64,000 nt of DNA from Siphonodentalium dalli (Eukaryota > Mollusca > Scaphopoda > Gadilida > Siphonodentaliidae), in assembly GCA_032622095.1 (NCBI GenBank), contig CP136062.1:38562918-38626917 (forward strand), in the 5' to 3' direction. Below are positions 21,536 to 31,522 of this stretch, piece by piece. Every line of letters starts with the position of its first letter. Positions within the stretch are counted from its first letter, which is position 1. The notes below the pieces were generated by a model. That model had not been told where the DNA came from. It saw only the letters and a list, made by a program, of their open reading frames with translations, and searched no databases. A program made the position numbers and the translations under genes.

Positions 21536-23420
21536 TACCCGGCGTTGCCCAGGTTAAAGTAATATGAAACCCTTTGCATATTACGGATATATGATTGGAA
21601 TAGGGGATACTCTTGTTCAAAGCGTTACACTTATTCTCATAAATTATATACCCAAATAGCATCACAAAACATGATTCTTACACACGGAATATAAGTAGTA
21701 GCTCACCTTGTTGGATCGGAGCGATTGTCATTTTGTGTATCGCGATTAATCCGTCCCACCAATAAAGAACTATTTATTTATTTACAACTGCGTAAACTTC
21801 AACGTTATAACATGAACATGAGCACATTAGTTCGCAAAAATAAAAGACAATTGAGTTTAACATATAGAGGATCTAAAGCGAGTCCCATGTTTATAGCGAA
21901 ATTTGCAAAACGAGTCCAGTAAATTAGGTCTGGATCGAGCCTTTGGCTAGGTCAAGACCTAATTTATCGGACGAGTTTTGTAAATTGCGCTATAAACTGT
22001 GGACGATTTGTAGATTCTATTTATTACATGATCCAAAAACTCTACAAAACATGCATAATAAATCAAAAAATGGGACGATAAACTAACATCTGCTTCTATG
22101 AGACATGCGATGACGTTTCACGGAAGTATGCGTTTGTCCACGTAAAGAAATAGTCCCAGATAAATAAAGACTCTTTGGCGTATTTTAAGGTGTATTTTAA
22201 GGCGTATATTAAGGTGTACCACTTACACGGGGGTGTTATTGCTTGTTGGAAAAATATTGGAAGCCATAGTATTTTGAGACATACCGTATGTAAAGTAAAT
22301 AGACGACTAACCGGATGTCAAAGGTTACCTGGCACTATTTCTTGTTATCAAACGAACGTTTAATATCAGAATTTATAGAATGGGTTTATTGAATGGAATA
22401 AGGGTAGGATCATGTAATAAAGAGACGTATCAATCTAGTGAGTTTGACTAAGATTTTGATGACACCTGGTTATCAAATCTCCAGATACAGATACTTTAAT
22501 GATACAGATACTTTAATGAAATGTCCCAGTGCTCTGTTCATTGTGCTATATACTGGCTAATAATAATCAGTTTAAACGAAATGTTGCTATGCTTCTATAT
22601 CAAATGCATGTGCCCGACACAGAATGATATTTTGTATGTTAGGCGATGAGTCTGTTCTAAACATGAATGATATCCTCTGTATTTTGGGCAGATATAACAT
22701 TGTCAGATGTCAGTATTGGAGGATCCTGAAAAGTAATGTGCCACTGACTCCGTTTTCTTTTATCTCAGACATTATAATCGACGGCACACTGTGACCACAA
22801 TTGTTGAACAGGCCTTATATGCATTTCCATATCTCTTGTAACTTTTGTGTGGAAACTATATTGAATGGGGCAGACTCAATTGTCTTATAATATTAAATTG
22901 AGCTATTCTAGTATTTTAACATGCACCATTATCTTCCTCGCAAAATGTTACCACAGTTTGAACGCATTGGTGTCACCTCGATTGTACCCGTGAAGTTATA
23001 TATAGATCACATACAGACATACATATATTTGCAAATATATCTAGGCACCAAAATTAATGTGACATTTTACGTACGATTTGATTCCTCGCATTAAACATAA
23101 ATATGTATAAGTTTGGTGCTAATCGGCGACTAAACAATTTTGTTTTATCAAATTGAGTGCCCACCCACAACATCTCGCACACAAACAACACCAATATAGC
23201 GTCTTTAAATCACATGATTTGATTCCTCATATATCGTGTATAAGAATGTGTATCAATTTGGTGCAAATTGGCGCTAAAATGATATCAATGTTGGTGCCGC
23301 TCTCCCTTTCAGTACACCCCTGTACAACAAATTACTACTTTCAACAAGGTTATTCTACATTTGTGTTTGATCACCCTACTGGAGTGTTTCACATCATTTT
23401 ACGTGAAGATCTGCTATAGA
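21536..23420 (-). mobile_element. Helitron-like element A (3' end at 21536)
   Basis: Read on the minus strand it ends CGCCGGGTAACCCTGCTAG followed by T, i.e. a CTAG terminus preceded by GC-rich foldable sequence and an A|T target, as in Helitrons. The body matches element B (23962 onward) in order: GAAACCCTYTGCATATT, GTTCAAAGCGTTACAC, ACACGGAATATAAGTAG, GATCGGAGCGATTGTC, GATGAGTCTGTTCTAAA. It holds an insertion of about 560 bp at 21870-22430 absent from B. The 5' end is not defined; no Rep/helicase gene is present. Confidence 0.6.
21890..21996. repeat. Hairpin with 42-bp arms
   Basis: Arms 21890-21931 and 21955-21996 (TTTATAGCGMAATTT at the outer ends, TAAATTAGGTCT at the inner ends) differ at five positions; the 23-base loop contains GAGCCTTTGGCTAG. 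It lies in the DNA that distinguishes Helitron-like copy A from B. Confidence 0.85.
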
Positions 23421-23519
23421 TGAGGCCCACAACCTGGCTGCCGAAAGTCAAATACATGGAACACATCTAGTTTTAGGTTGATACTTGTGTAACTATTCCC
23501 CAGGTCATGTCAAACGTTG

Positions 23520-23961
23520 AAGGCCCATTTAATTTTCGAGTCTCTGATTATTTTTTGTATAGTGCTTTGATATACGGTTTAAATGACAATCTATGCCATG
23601 AAATACTATTAAAATACTATTAATTCGTCACAATTTGAAACGTCTGTCTCAGAAGGTGCCCATAGAGAAATAGAGTAACAGTTGATATCATAGAAAGATT
23701 CCCCCCGTTATGGATCCCATATTGCAACATAATTCAAACTAAAAAATGTGTTTTCAATGGAAGGGGGTAACTCTATCTTTAAGATATATCCCCCTCCATT
23801 GAAAATAATACTTTGCACTGCAAAACAGATGAAACTTAAGCACAAAAACAGGTCGGTAACTCAACAAAAACATTTTCAGTTTATTACACCGAATAAGTTG
23901 ATAATGCAATATTGTGACGCTTCCTCGTTCAAATGGTATATAATATGGCATATATTTTATA
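23520..23961 (-). mobile_element. AAGGCCC-family MITE cut by Helitron-like element B
   Basis: Starts AAGGCCCATTTAATTTTCGA and, read in reverse, follows the member at 28241-28696, sharing the ACACCGRATAAGTTGATAAT block and a central hairpin of GGGGGTAACTCTATCTTTA type. Its far terminus is missing because CTAG of element B starts at 23962. Confidence 0.7.
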
Positions 23962-24985
23962 CTAGCAGGGTTACCCGGCGTTGCCCAGGTTAACGTGGTG
24001 TGAAACCCTCTGCATATTGTGGATATCTGGTGGAATAGAGGATACTTTTGTTCAAAGCGTTACACATATTGTCATAAATTATATATCCAAAATACCATCA
24101 CAAAACATGATTCTTACACACGGAATATAAGTAGTAGCTCACCTTGTCGGATCGGAGCGATTGTCATTTTGTTTATCGCGATTAATATGTCCCACCAATA
24201 AAGAACCATTTATTTATTTACAACTGCGTATACTTCAGACGTTATAACATGAACATCATAAACACATTAGTTCGCAAAAATAAAAGATGACAATTAGGTT
24301 TTACATAGAGATGTATCAATCAATCTAGTGGGTTTGACTAAGATTTTAAGGACACCTGGTTATCATATCTCCATGAAGATACAGATGTTTTAAAGAAATG
24401 TCCAGGTGCTCCTCTGCATTGTGCTATGTACTGACTAATTATTCTCTGCTTAAAAGAAATGTTGCTATGCAGCTATATCAGCTACATGTGCCCCGACACA
24501 GAGCGAGATTTTGAGTTTGTTATTATGTTAGGCGATGAGTCTGTTCTAAAATATGAAAGATATCCTCTGTATATTGGGCAGATATAACCTTGTCAGATGT
24601 CAGTATTGGATCCTGATCTGTTTTCTTTCATCTCAGAAGAAATTAAATTTGACGGCACACTGTGACCACTATTGTTGAACGGGCCTTCTATAAATTTCCA
24701 TATCTCTTGTAAATTTTTTGTGGAAAATATATTGAATGGGCAAACTAAATTGTGTTATAATATTAACATGAGCTATTCTAATATTTTAACATGTACCATT
24801 ATCTTCCTCGTATAAGGTTACCACTATTAGAACGCCTTGGTACCACCTCGATTGTACCCCGTGAAGTTATATATAGAACAAATAGACATATATTTGCAAA
24901 TATATCTAGGCACCAAATGTGACGTTTTTAATACACACGATTTGATTCCTCGTATCATTTGAGAAGAACGTGTATGAATTTGATG
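23962..24985 (-). mobile_element. Helitron-like element B (3' end at 23962)
   Basis: Same CTAG terminus and GC-rich foldable end as element A, with the homologous body. It continues without a visible boundary into the irregular array at 24940-26800, of which element A has only one or two units. Target flanks are A on one side (23961); the distal end was not found. Confidence 0.6.
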
Positions 24986-26800
24986 TTAATTGGCACTAAA
25001 CATATTTCTATCTGTTGTGGTGACCAGCCCGTCCCTATCTCGGACTCTAGCGGTGCCACATTTGACATCATTAAACCACAAACTTAGCTCAGTATAGAGA
25101 TTAGTATATATAAAATTGTTGAAAATTGGCGAGTATACAAATTGGTATCAAATTTAGGGTCCCATAACTCTAACCCAAATGATACCAATTTGGCGTCATT
25201 AAATTACACGATTAGATTCCTCGTATCACGAAGAAGAATATCTATCAAGTCTGGTGGAAATCGGCGCTAAACATATTGTGTATCTATTTCTGTGTCTCTC
25301 TCGCCCTCTGTGGACCCCTGTCTCGAATGTCGCCACGTTTGACATCTTTAAACCACACAATTAGACTCTTGATATCATGGAGATAAATATTTATAAGTTT
25401 GGTGCTAATCGGGGACTAAACCCTTTTTTTATCAAAGTTATGCCCATCCCACACCCACACCATCTCTCACACAAACAGCACCAATATAGCGTCTTTAAAT
25501 CACATGATTGAATTCCTCGTGCCATGGATAAGAACGTGTATCAATTTGGTGGATTTTGGCGCTAAAATTATTTTTATCAATGTTGTTGCCCCTCATCCTT
25601 TCTCGAATGACGCTACTTTTGACAGCAGTAAGCTTGTATAAGTTTTTGTATAAAATTGGCGAGTATACAAATTCGTATCAAATTTATTGCCCCCATATCT
25701 CTCATCCAAACGGCACCAATTTGGCTTATCTAAACCACACGATTAGTCTTTCTCGTATCACGGAGAATATGTATCAATCTGGTGGAAATAAGCGCTAAAC
25801 ATATTGTTGATCTTTTTTGTGTTCCTCTCACCCTCTATGCATCCTGACTCGAATGGCCCCACTTGTGAGAGCTTGTGGCATCCTTAAACCACACAATTAG
25901 ACTCCTGATATCATGGAGATGATTATTGATAAATCTGGTAAACCAATTTTGGTTAAATTTAGTGCCCACTAACCCTCATCTCTCACACAAACATAGCATC
26001 TTGAAATCACACGATCAGACTCTTCGTATTATGGATAAGAACGTGTATCACTTTGGTGGAAATTGACGTTAACATTATTGCGTATCAATGCGTACCCTCT
26101 CCCATTCAGTTCAACCCTGATTCGAATAACGCCACTTTTGACAGATTTAAGCTACACCATTAGACTCCCCATACCATGGGGATGATATTGTATATGTGTG
26201 GCGGCAATCGGCGACTAAACCCATTCCTATCAAATTGAGTGCCCCTCCCACAATATTTCGTCCAAACGACAGCAATTTGGACTTGGCGTCTTTAAATAGC
26301 ACACTTAAGAGCAGACCTTAGATGCCTACAATCGCTAGAGATTTCGCATTCATACTGCAATTAGTTTCGGAGTATTCATTGTATCACGGAGAAGAATATA
26401 TATAAATTGTGGAAATCCGCGCTAAAATTAGTTTTATCAATTTACCCCCTTCGGTGTGCCCTGACGCGAAAGGCGCCACGTTTGGCATGTTTAAACAACT
26501 CCATTAGATTCATCATATCATGGGAATTATAATAAAAAAATTCCGTGGCAATCGGCGGCAAAACAAATTTCTACCCCTCCCCTTTTTCTGCCCCTGACAA
26601 CGGCGTCACTTTGGAAAATTCTAACCTACACAATTATCTTTCTCGTAATAAGTTACCCCTAGTAGACCGTTTGGTGCAATCTAGATGGTCCCTCGGCGCT
26701 AAACTTAGTTGATCAATTTTGGTGCCACTCCCCCCTTCTGTGCATCCCAGACTCGAATGGCGCCACTTTTGACGTATTTAAACTATCTATTGCATATGGG
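24940..26800. repeat. Irregular array, about 11 units of mostly ~150 bp
   Basis: Each unit carries GATTAGATTCCTCGTATCA, GTATCAATTTGGTG, AATCGGCGCTAAA, a pyrimidine-rich CCCCTCTCCCTCT stretch and CGAATGGCGCCACTTTTGAC. The cue GATTAGAYTCCTCGTATCA recurs near 24949, 25209, 25361, 25507, 25741, 25899, 26009, 26158, 26499 and 26633. Units are strongly diverged and spaced 110-260 bp apart. Confidence 0.8.
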
Positions 26801-26816
26801 TCTCTTCTGACGTCAT

Positions 26817-27605
26817 TGTTATGTTTTGTCTCACTATAACTGAGGACTAACGAGTGTATACGTTTCTATAATTTATTATACAATACTCCCTAAGCGCGAC
26901 TGCTTTTATATATAGCAGAGAACCAGGAGCACGTGTTAGTGCAGCATGCAAACAAGTCATGAATATTAATGAGTTTGTATAGTAGAAGATGAGATGTCCC
27001 GATATATAACACCTCCCCGTTTTAACGAAAGATAGAGCGACAGTATGTTAAAGAGGAATGATACATAAATGGAAGGTGATACATCGAAATGTTGCCTCTT
27101 TCAATTTACTGTTTAGTAAATCCCACTTCTGACACCATGTTATGTTTTGTCTCTCTAAAAATGAGGACTAACGAGTGTATACGTTTCTATAATTTATTAT
27201 ACAATGTTAGTGCAGCATGAAAACGATTCATGAATATTAATGAGTTAGTATAGTAGAAGATGGAGATGTCCCGATATATAACATATCCTCGTTTTTACGA
27301 AAGATAGAGCGACAGTATCCTAAAGAGGAAAGATACAAAAATGGAAGGTGATTCATCGAAATGTTGCCTCATTCAATTTACAGTTTAGTACATCCCACTT
27401 CTGACACCAGGTTATGTTTTGTCTCTCATTAACTGAGGACTAACGAGTGTATACGTTTCTATAATTTATTATACAATGTTCCCTAAGCGCGCGACTGTTT
27501 TTATAGTAGAGAAGCTGGAGCACGTGTTAGTGCAGCATGCACACGATTCATGAATATTAATGAGTTAGTATAGTATAGAAGATGGAGATGTCCCGATATA
27601 TAACA
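26817..27605 (-). mobile_element. TRIM-type LTR retrotransposon, LTR-int-LTR-int-LTR
   Basis: Three LTRs (plus-strand TGTTATG..TATAACA) lie at 26817-27011 (195 bp), 27138-27283 (146 bp, with a 50-bp deletion) and 27410-27605 (196 bp). Two internal segments of only 126 bp each separate them. Read on the minus strand, each internal segment starts directly after an LTR with TGGTGTCAGAAGTGGGAT (27120-27137 and 27392-27409), complementary to the 3' end of animal tRNA-Leu, and ends in a purine-rich tract (AAAACGGGGAGG) just before the next LTR. The whole is flanked by GTCAT on both sides (26812-26816, 27606-27610). There is no coding capacity: a miniature, non-autonomous element depending on an unseen relative. 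Confidence 0.92.
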
Positions 27606-28240
27606 GTCATCATTGACCAAAATTTGGGTTTATACACCGTTACTATATATCGATGCTGATTGGCTATTCGCAAGAGCCGACATAATACAAAATGTTATCC
27701 GCCCCAGTGATGGTTATATTTTCTGACATTTGCTACTGAAAGGCAAAATCCGTCGTCTATCTATATCTTTATTTGCGAATGTCTGTCTGTCTTCTATTCA
27801 CGGGGGACCATCTAGATGGCACCAAAGGGGTCTAACATGGGTAACTATTTACGAGGAAGATAATGGTGCGGGTTAGTATTTTCTAAAATGACGCTGTAAC
27901 AGCGGTACTCGGTCCAAGATCAGCATCATTCAAACCGACACACCATGCTGCTGTAGTCCGAGAAGACTTGGTCCACTGGGCGACAAAAACATTCATCTGA
28001 ATGAATGAAAATAGGTTCAACTGTTTCAACCATTGCTCTGTTGTCGGCGATACCCTCCGGTCTCCGGTCGGCGACACCGAGTTAACGGGTGGTGGTGAGA
28101 ACATTCAACACTAGACGAAATGTGATGTTTTCAGATTTGGCGATTTCATGTAGTTTCCATGTATCGAATATACGTCACATTTACGATGCGTTTATTCTTA
28201 TATTAGCAGTTTCTGTATTCTTCACGTTTTATTGGGTCTA
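27606..28240. other. No gene; includes inverted piece of the array at 27803-27890
   Basis: 27803-27890 (GACCATCTAGATGGCACC, GTAACTATTTACGAGGAAG, ATAATGGTG) is the reverse complement of the 26631-26690 region, so related pieces sit on both sides of the TRIM in opposite orientation. A 73-codon minus-strand frame at 27883-28104 matches no known family. Confidence 0.5.
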
Positions 28241-28696
28241 AAGGCCCACTTAATTTTCGAACCTCCAGATTACTTTATATAAAATATATGCTATATTATA
28301 TATCATTTTAAATCTCCAAGACATTGTATTATCAACTTATCCGGTGTAATAACATGTGGTCATGTTTTTGTTGAGTTGCCAACGCGTTTTGTCATAAAGA
28401 TTGAAGTAAAAATCAGTATTATTTCCAATGCAGGGGGAATAACTCTATATATTAAAGATAGAGTTCTTCCCCTTTCATTGAAAAAGTTTGAATTCCCTTG
28501 CGTTATGTGTGCCAGAAAGGGGGTGGGGTCTTTATCAGTTTTCTATTTCTCTGTGGGCATCTTCTGTGACACAGATGTTTCAAATAGTGATGAATTATAG
28601 CATTTTAATCATATTTTATGGCATAGATTGTTATTAAAACCGAATATAAGTAACTATACAAAAAATAATCGGCGACTCAAAAATTGAGTGGGCCTT
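28241..28696. mobile_element. AAGGCCC-family MITE, complete member (456 bp)
   Basis: TA on both sides (28239-28240, 28697-28698). The left end AAGGCCCACTTAATTTTCGA is mirrored by TTGAGTGGGCCTT. A central hairpin is formed by GGGGGAATAACTCTATAT and AGATAGAGTTCTTCCCC. Other members lie at 23520-23961 and 36790-37199. TA target suggests mariner-type mobilisation (inference). Confidence 0.85.
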
Positions 28697-28765
28697 TAAA
28701 TCCCAAGTATTCGCCTACATCTGGATGTTATTCTGGCACATCATATCTCACTATCAATGTATTAA

Positions 28766-29090
28766 TCCTTTCAGTGCCACGGGCCGATCACGTCGGCCCT
28801 AATTTATGGTCTGTAAAAAAAACAAAAAGCAAACAAACTGGATAAAACCTTAGGGGCATGTTACAACTCAAAACTATCACCAAGAATTCATAGTAATAAG
28901 TTTGATGCCCATGATAAACGTAAGATTCCCTGGCACTAAACCTACAAAATAAGTATGTTAAAGAATATAAGAAAAAAATATTAAAATTGTACAAAATTCT
29001 AAAAAATAATAACTGATGAAAAATTGTTAGGCCAATGCATTCTCTTATATATGCGAGGCGACCTATGGTCGACTCGCATATATGAGAGAA
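28766..29090 (+). mobile_element. piggyBac-like MITE remnant, cut within its 67-bp palindrome
   Basis: TTAA (28762-28765) is followed by TCCTTTCAGTGCCACGGGCC, a piggyBac-style start. The AT-rich core leads to the 67-bp palindrome at 29032, which stops after about 60 bp where the next element begins. CACAGGG, which normally follows the palindrome, reappears about 15 bp beyond the next element's right end. Confidence 0.6.
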
Positions 29091-30064
29091 TGTAGTAACT
29101 GACGAGTTTTGTGGTAGCTCACGAGTTATGTAGCAACAATCGACGAATTTTGTGGTAGCTCACGAGTTTTGTAGTAAAATCGACGAGTTATGTAGTAATT
29201 TGGGTTACGAGTTTTGTAGTAAAACATCGACGAGTTTTGTAGTCAAAAACAAGCTAACGAGTTTTGTAGTAATACTCGTCGAGTTCTGTAGCAACAATTT
29301 TTAGTCAGTTTCACAGGCGGGCTTGGACTTATAATACAATCGTATATAGTAAATGCAATGTTTGTTTGTGTAAGTGTGTGTGGTGGACGTTAATGACGTT
29401 GTAGCTCAACTTGATGTTGGTCCCTCGTCACTGCTGCTTCGTTTCTCATCAGATCTGAGCCAAACTTCGTACCTAGAAGTACTATGGCCATGTTATTAAC
29501 TTGAACCTGGCCCTCATTACGTCATACGTCGCGTCCTATTTCTTAATACCATGTTGTATTTGGTGAAATAGAATAAACTATCTATCGTGGTGGAAAACCA
29601 AATGTGGTTCGTCATTTTTCTCTCAGTGCATAATGGATTCGCGGCTTGTGCACTTTAAGAAATAAACGCAACCAACAGTAACCGTGAAACAAAAGAGAGC
29701 GGCGAGTCATGCATGCGTACCATACAGTTATTGTTACCAATAATCGTTTCACTTTGTTTTTGCAATATAGACAACTCTACGCCACCTCTTGGTTCTTGGT
29801 TCGTTCTTGAGGATACCCATGTGATTTGACAAAGTAACACTCTGCATATTCAATCATAATACATGTAGTTGGAAAATCAAAGAAAAAAAAACCTCGTTAG
29901 CTTGTTTTTTACTACAAAACTCGTCGATATTTTACTACAAAACTCGTAACCTGAAATTACTACATAACTCGTCGATTTTACTACAAAACTCGTGAGCTAC
30001 CACAAAACTCGTCGATTGTTACTACATAACTCGTGAGCTACCACAAAACTCGTCAGTTACTACA
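29091..30064. mobile_element. 974-bp element with 171-bp terminal inverted repeats made of ACGAGTTTTGTAGTA motifs
   Basis: Left arm 29091-29261 and right arm 29893-30064 are nearly perfect reverse complements, starting TGTAGTAACTGACGAG. Each arm contains seven to eight variants of ACGAGTTWTGTAGTA or ACGAGTTTTGTGGTA. The 630-bp middle has no coding potential that I recognise. Direct target duplications are not obvious. The superfamily is undetermined. Confidence 0.85.
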
Positions 30065-30112
30065 TAACTCGGCGTAACACAGGGTATATGGGTTGATACA
30101 AAAATCGGACTT

Positions 30113-30350
30113 GTGTTATTTAGAATATAATTTATACCTATATTGCACGTATATGTGAAATTTAACGCATCCATAATGTGTTATATTTCGAAAATAAATG
30201 CACGTAAATTGCACGTATATTTGAAATTTAACGCATCCATAAATGTGTTATTTGGTATATAAATTCACACAAACTGCACGCATATTTGAAATTTAACGCA
30301 TTCATAAATGTGTTATTTAGAAAATAATTCATCCGTAAATAACACCTATA
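30113..30350 (+). repeat. About 66-bp tandem repeat, 3.5 copies
   Basis: GCACGTATATTTGAAATTTA followed by ACGCATCCATAAATGTGTTAT recurs at about 30145, 30211 and 30276, ending in a decayed copy. It lies in the intron just upstream of the sulfotransferase exon. Confidence 0.88.
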
Positions 30351-30529
30351 TTTTAAATCGAACGTGCGCGTATTTTCCACGTAAATGTTGAAGAATACGT
30401 GTCCGTAAATACAACGTATTATTAGGTCACTTGTTTTGGAAATTGACATGATCCGTAATTAAATTCCAAATTTGGTGCAGGGCGGTTGACTAATATTCCT
30501 GAAAGTTCATGCTGCTTTGAATTTTCTTC

Positions 30530-30548
30530 TCCTGCTCACTTTCCACAG
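30530..30548 (+). other. Splice acceptor of the sulfotransferase terminal exon
   Basis: TTCTCCTGCTCACTTTCCACAG is a pyrimidine-rich tract ending in CAG directly before the conserved coding region. The reading frame stays open upstream to an ATG at 30486, but those 21 codons translate the pyrimidine tract and have no sulfotransferase character, so I place the exon start at 30549. Confidence 0.8.
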
Positions 30549-31481
30549 GTGACGGTGATGAAGCTGATCGAAGCCAGGTGCCGGAACTCTGACGCAATAT
30601 CTGGTAGAGCGAATACCGTAATTTACTGGACTAACTTGAAATCTGCTCTGTGCGTGGTTCCAAAAGCAGCAAGCACACTACTGCGCTCGGGAATATCGGA
30701 CGAGTTGGAATCAAGAGTGGGAAAGCCGATGGTGGCCAAGGTCAAGGTCTGGAGTAGCCCGGATGTGTTCCGATACATGTTTGTGCGAAATCCTTGGTCG
30801 AGGTTATGGTCTGGATATGTCGATAAATTGGTGATGCTCGGATTCAGAAATAACAAATTCCCAATCTTCAATGCATTGAATCTGGGCGATTGTAGTAGAA
30901 TTCCAACATTCGCAGAATTTATTGCATATCTCGCTAACCACGAGAACAATCCGGGAGTTATTAACCAGCATTGGGCCCCGATCACGTTGTTGTGTGATCC
31001 CTGTTACTTTAAACCTCATTTCGTTGGTAAATTGGAAACTTTCGACGATGACCTGAAGTACATTGGACAAAAGCTTCACATTACTGACGAGATTCGTATT
31101 GCAAACGACAAAGAAGGTAAAGCTAGGGACAAATTCTTGATCCCAAATCAACTCAATTTTTACCTCAATAACAATGCATCGTGTGGCCTGTCTATTATGG
31201 GAATTTTGCATCGGATTTGGGTTGCTAGCATACTGACAGGTCGCATAAACAACAAAGCAGTCTTCCCCCAGGCTGAGCTCGAAGCGATCCAACCATTTAC
31301 ATTACAGCGATCGGATCTTATCGTTGACATATTTAAAAAGTACAGCCTTGAGGGGGAGGCTCGACGAGCGCAGAAGAATCTTCTACGAGATAATGCCTAC
31401 GCGGAAATTCCAGACGACCTTAAATCGCGCATCAGACGAATGTATAATGACGACTTTACGTTGTTTGGATACGACCCGTGA
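30549..31481 (+). CDS. Carbohydrate sulfotransferase, terminal exon with full catalytic domain
   Basis: Transfers sulfate from PAPS to a sugar hydroxyl on Golgi glycans; CHST8-14/HNK1-ST type family (Sulfotransfer_2). The exon codes 310 residues to the TGA at 31479-31481. The 5'-phosphosulfate loop is CVVPKAASTLLRS (exon residues 35-47). The 3'-phosphate motif is FVRNPWSRLWSGY (78-90), with the expected Arg-80 and Ser-88 eight residues apart. Then come NQHWAPITLLCDPC, FVGKLETFDDDLKYIG and a closing YNDDFTLFGY, all in family order. MKLIEARCRN at the start matches the helix preceding the PAPS loop, so upstream exon(s) should encode only the cytosolic tail, membrane anchor and stem. Those were not found. 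The frame is intact with no disrupted motif. The sugar acceptor cannot be predicted. A MITE starts 41 bp after the stop. Confidence 0.93.
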   Translation: MTVMKLIEARCRNSDAISGRANTVIYWTNLKSALCVVPKAASTLLRSGISDELESRVGKPMVAKVKVWSSPDVFRYMFVRNPWSRLWSGYVDKLVMLGFRNNKFPIFNALNLGDCSRIPTFAEFIAYLANHENNPGVINQHWAPITLLCDPCYFKPHFVGKLETFDDDLKYIGQKLHITDEIRIANDKEGKARDKFLIPNQLNFYLNNNASCGLSIMGILHRIWVASILTGRINNKAVFPQAELEAIQPFTLQRSDLIVDIFKKYSLEGEARRAQKNLLRDNAYAEIPDDLKSRIRRMYNDDFTLFGYDP

Positions 31482-31522
31482 CGACTGCCATTGTACCTGA
31501 AGATTGTCCGTGAACTAGGAAG

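Noticed and set aside
27120-27137. tRNA-Leu gene fragment
   Set aside because: Only the 18 bases corresponding to the tRNA 3' end including CCA are present, beside an LTR; genomic tRNA genes do not encode CCA, so it is a primer-binding site.
26812-27610. Reading the three 273-320-bp units as a simple satellite
   Set aside because: Primer-binding sites, purine tracts, TG..CA LTR ends and a GTCAT duplication at the outer borders fit an LTR retrotransposon much better.
30623-31292. Minus-strand frames of 120 and 162 codons across the sulfotransferase exon
   Set aside because: Shadows of the real coding strand, which carries all family motifs.
7773-31481. Joining the signal-peptide exon at 7773 directly to the sulfotransferase exon
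   Set aside because: The donor is phase 1 while the acceptor at 30548 needs phase 0, and over 22 kb of transposons lie between. An intermediate exon would be required and was not found.
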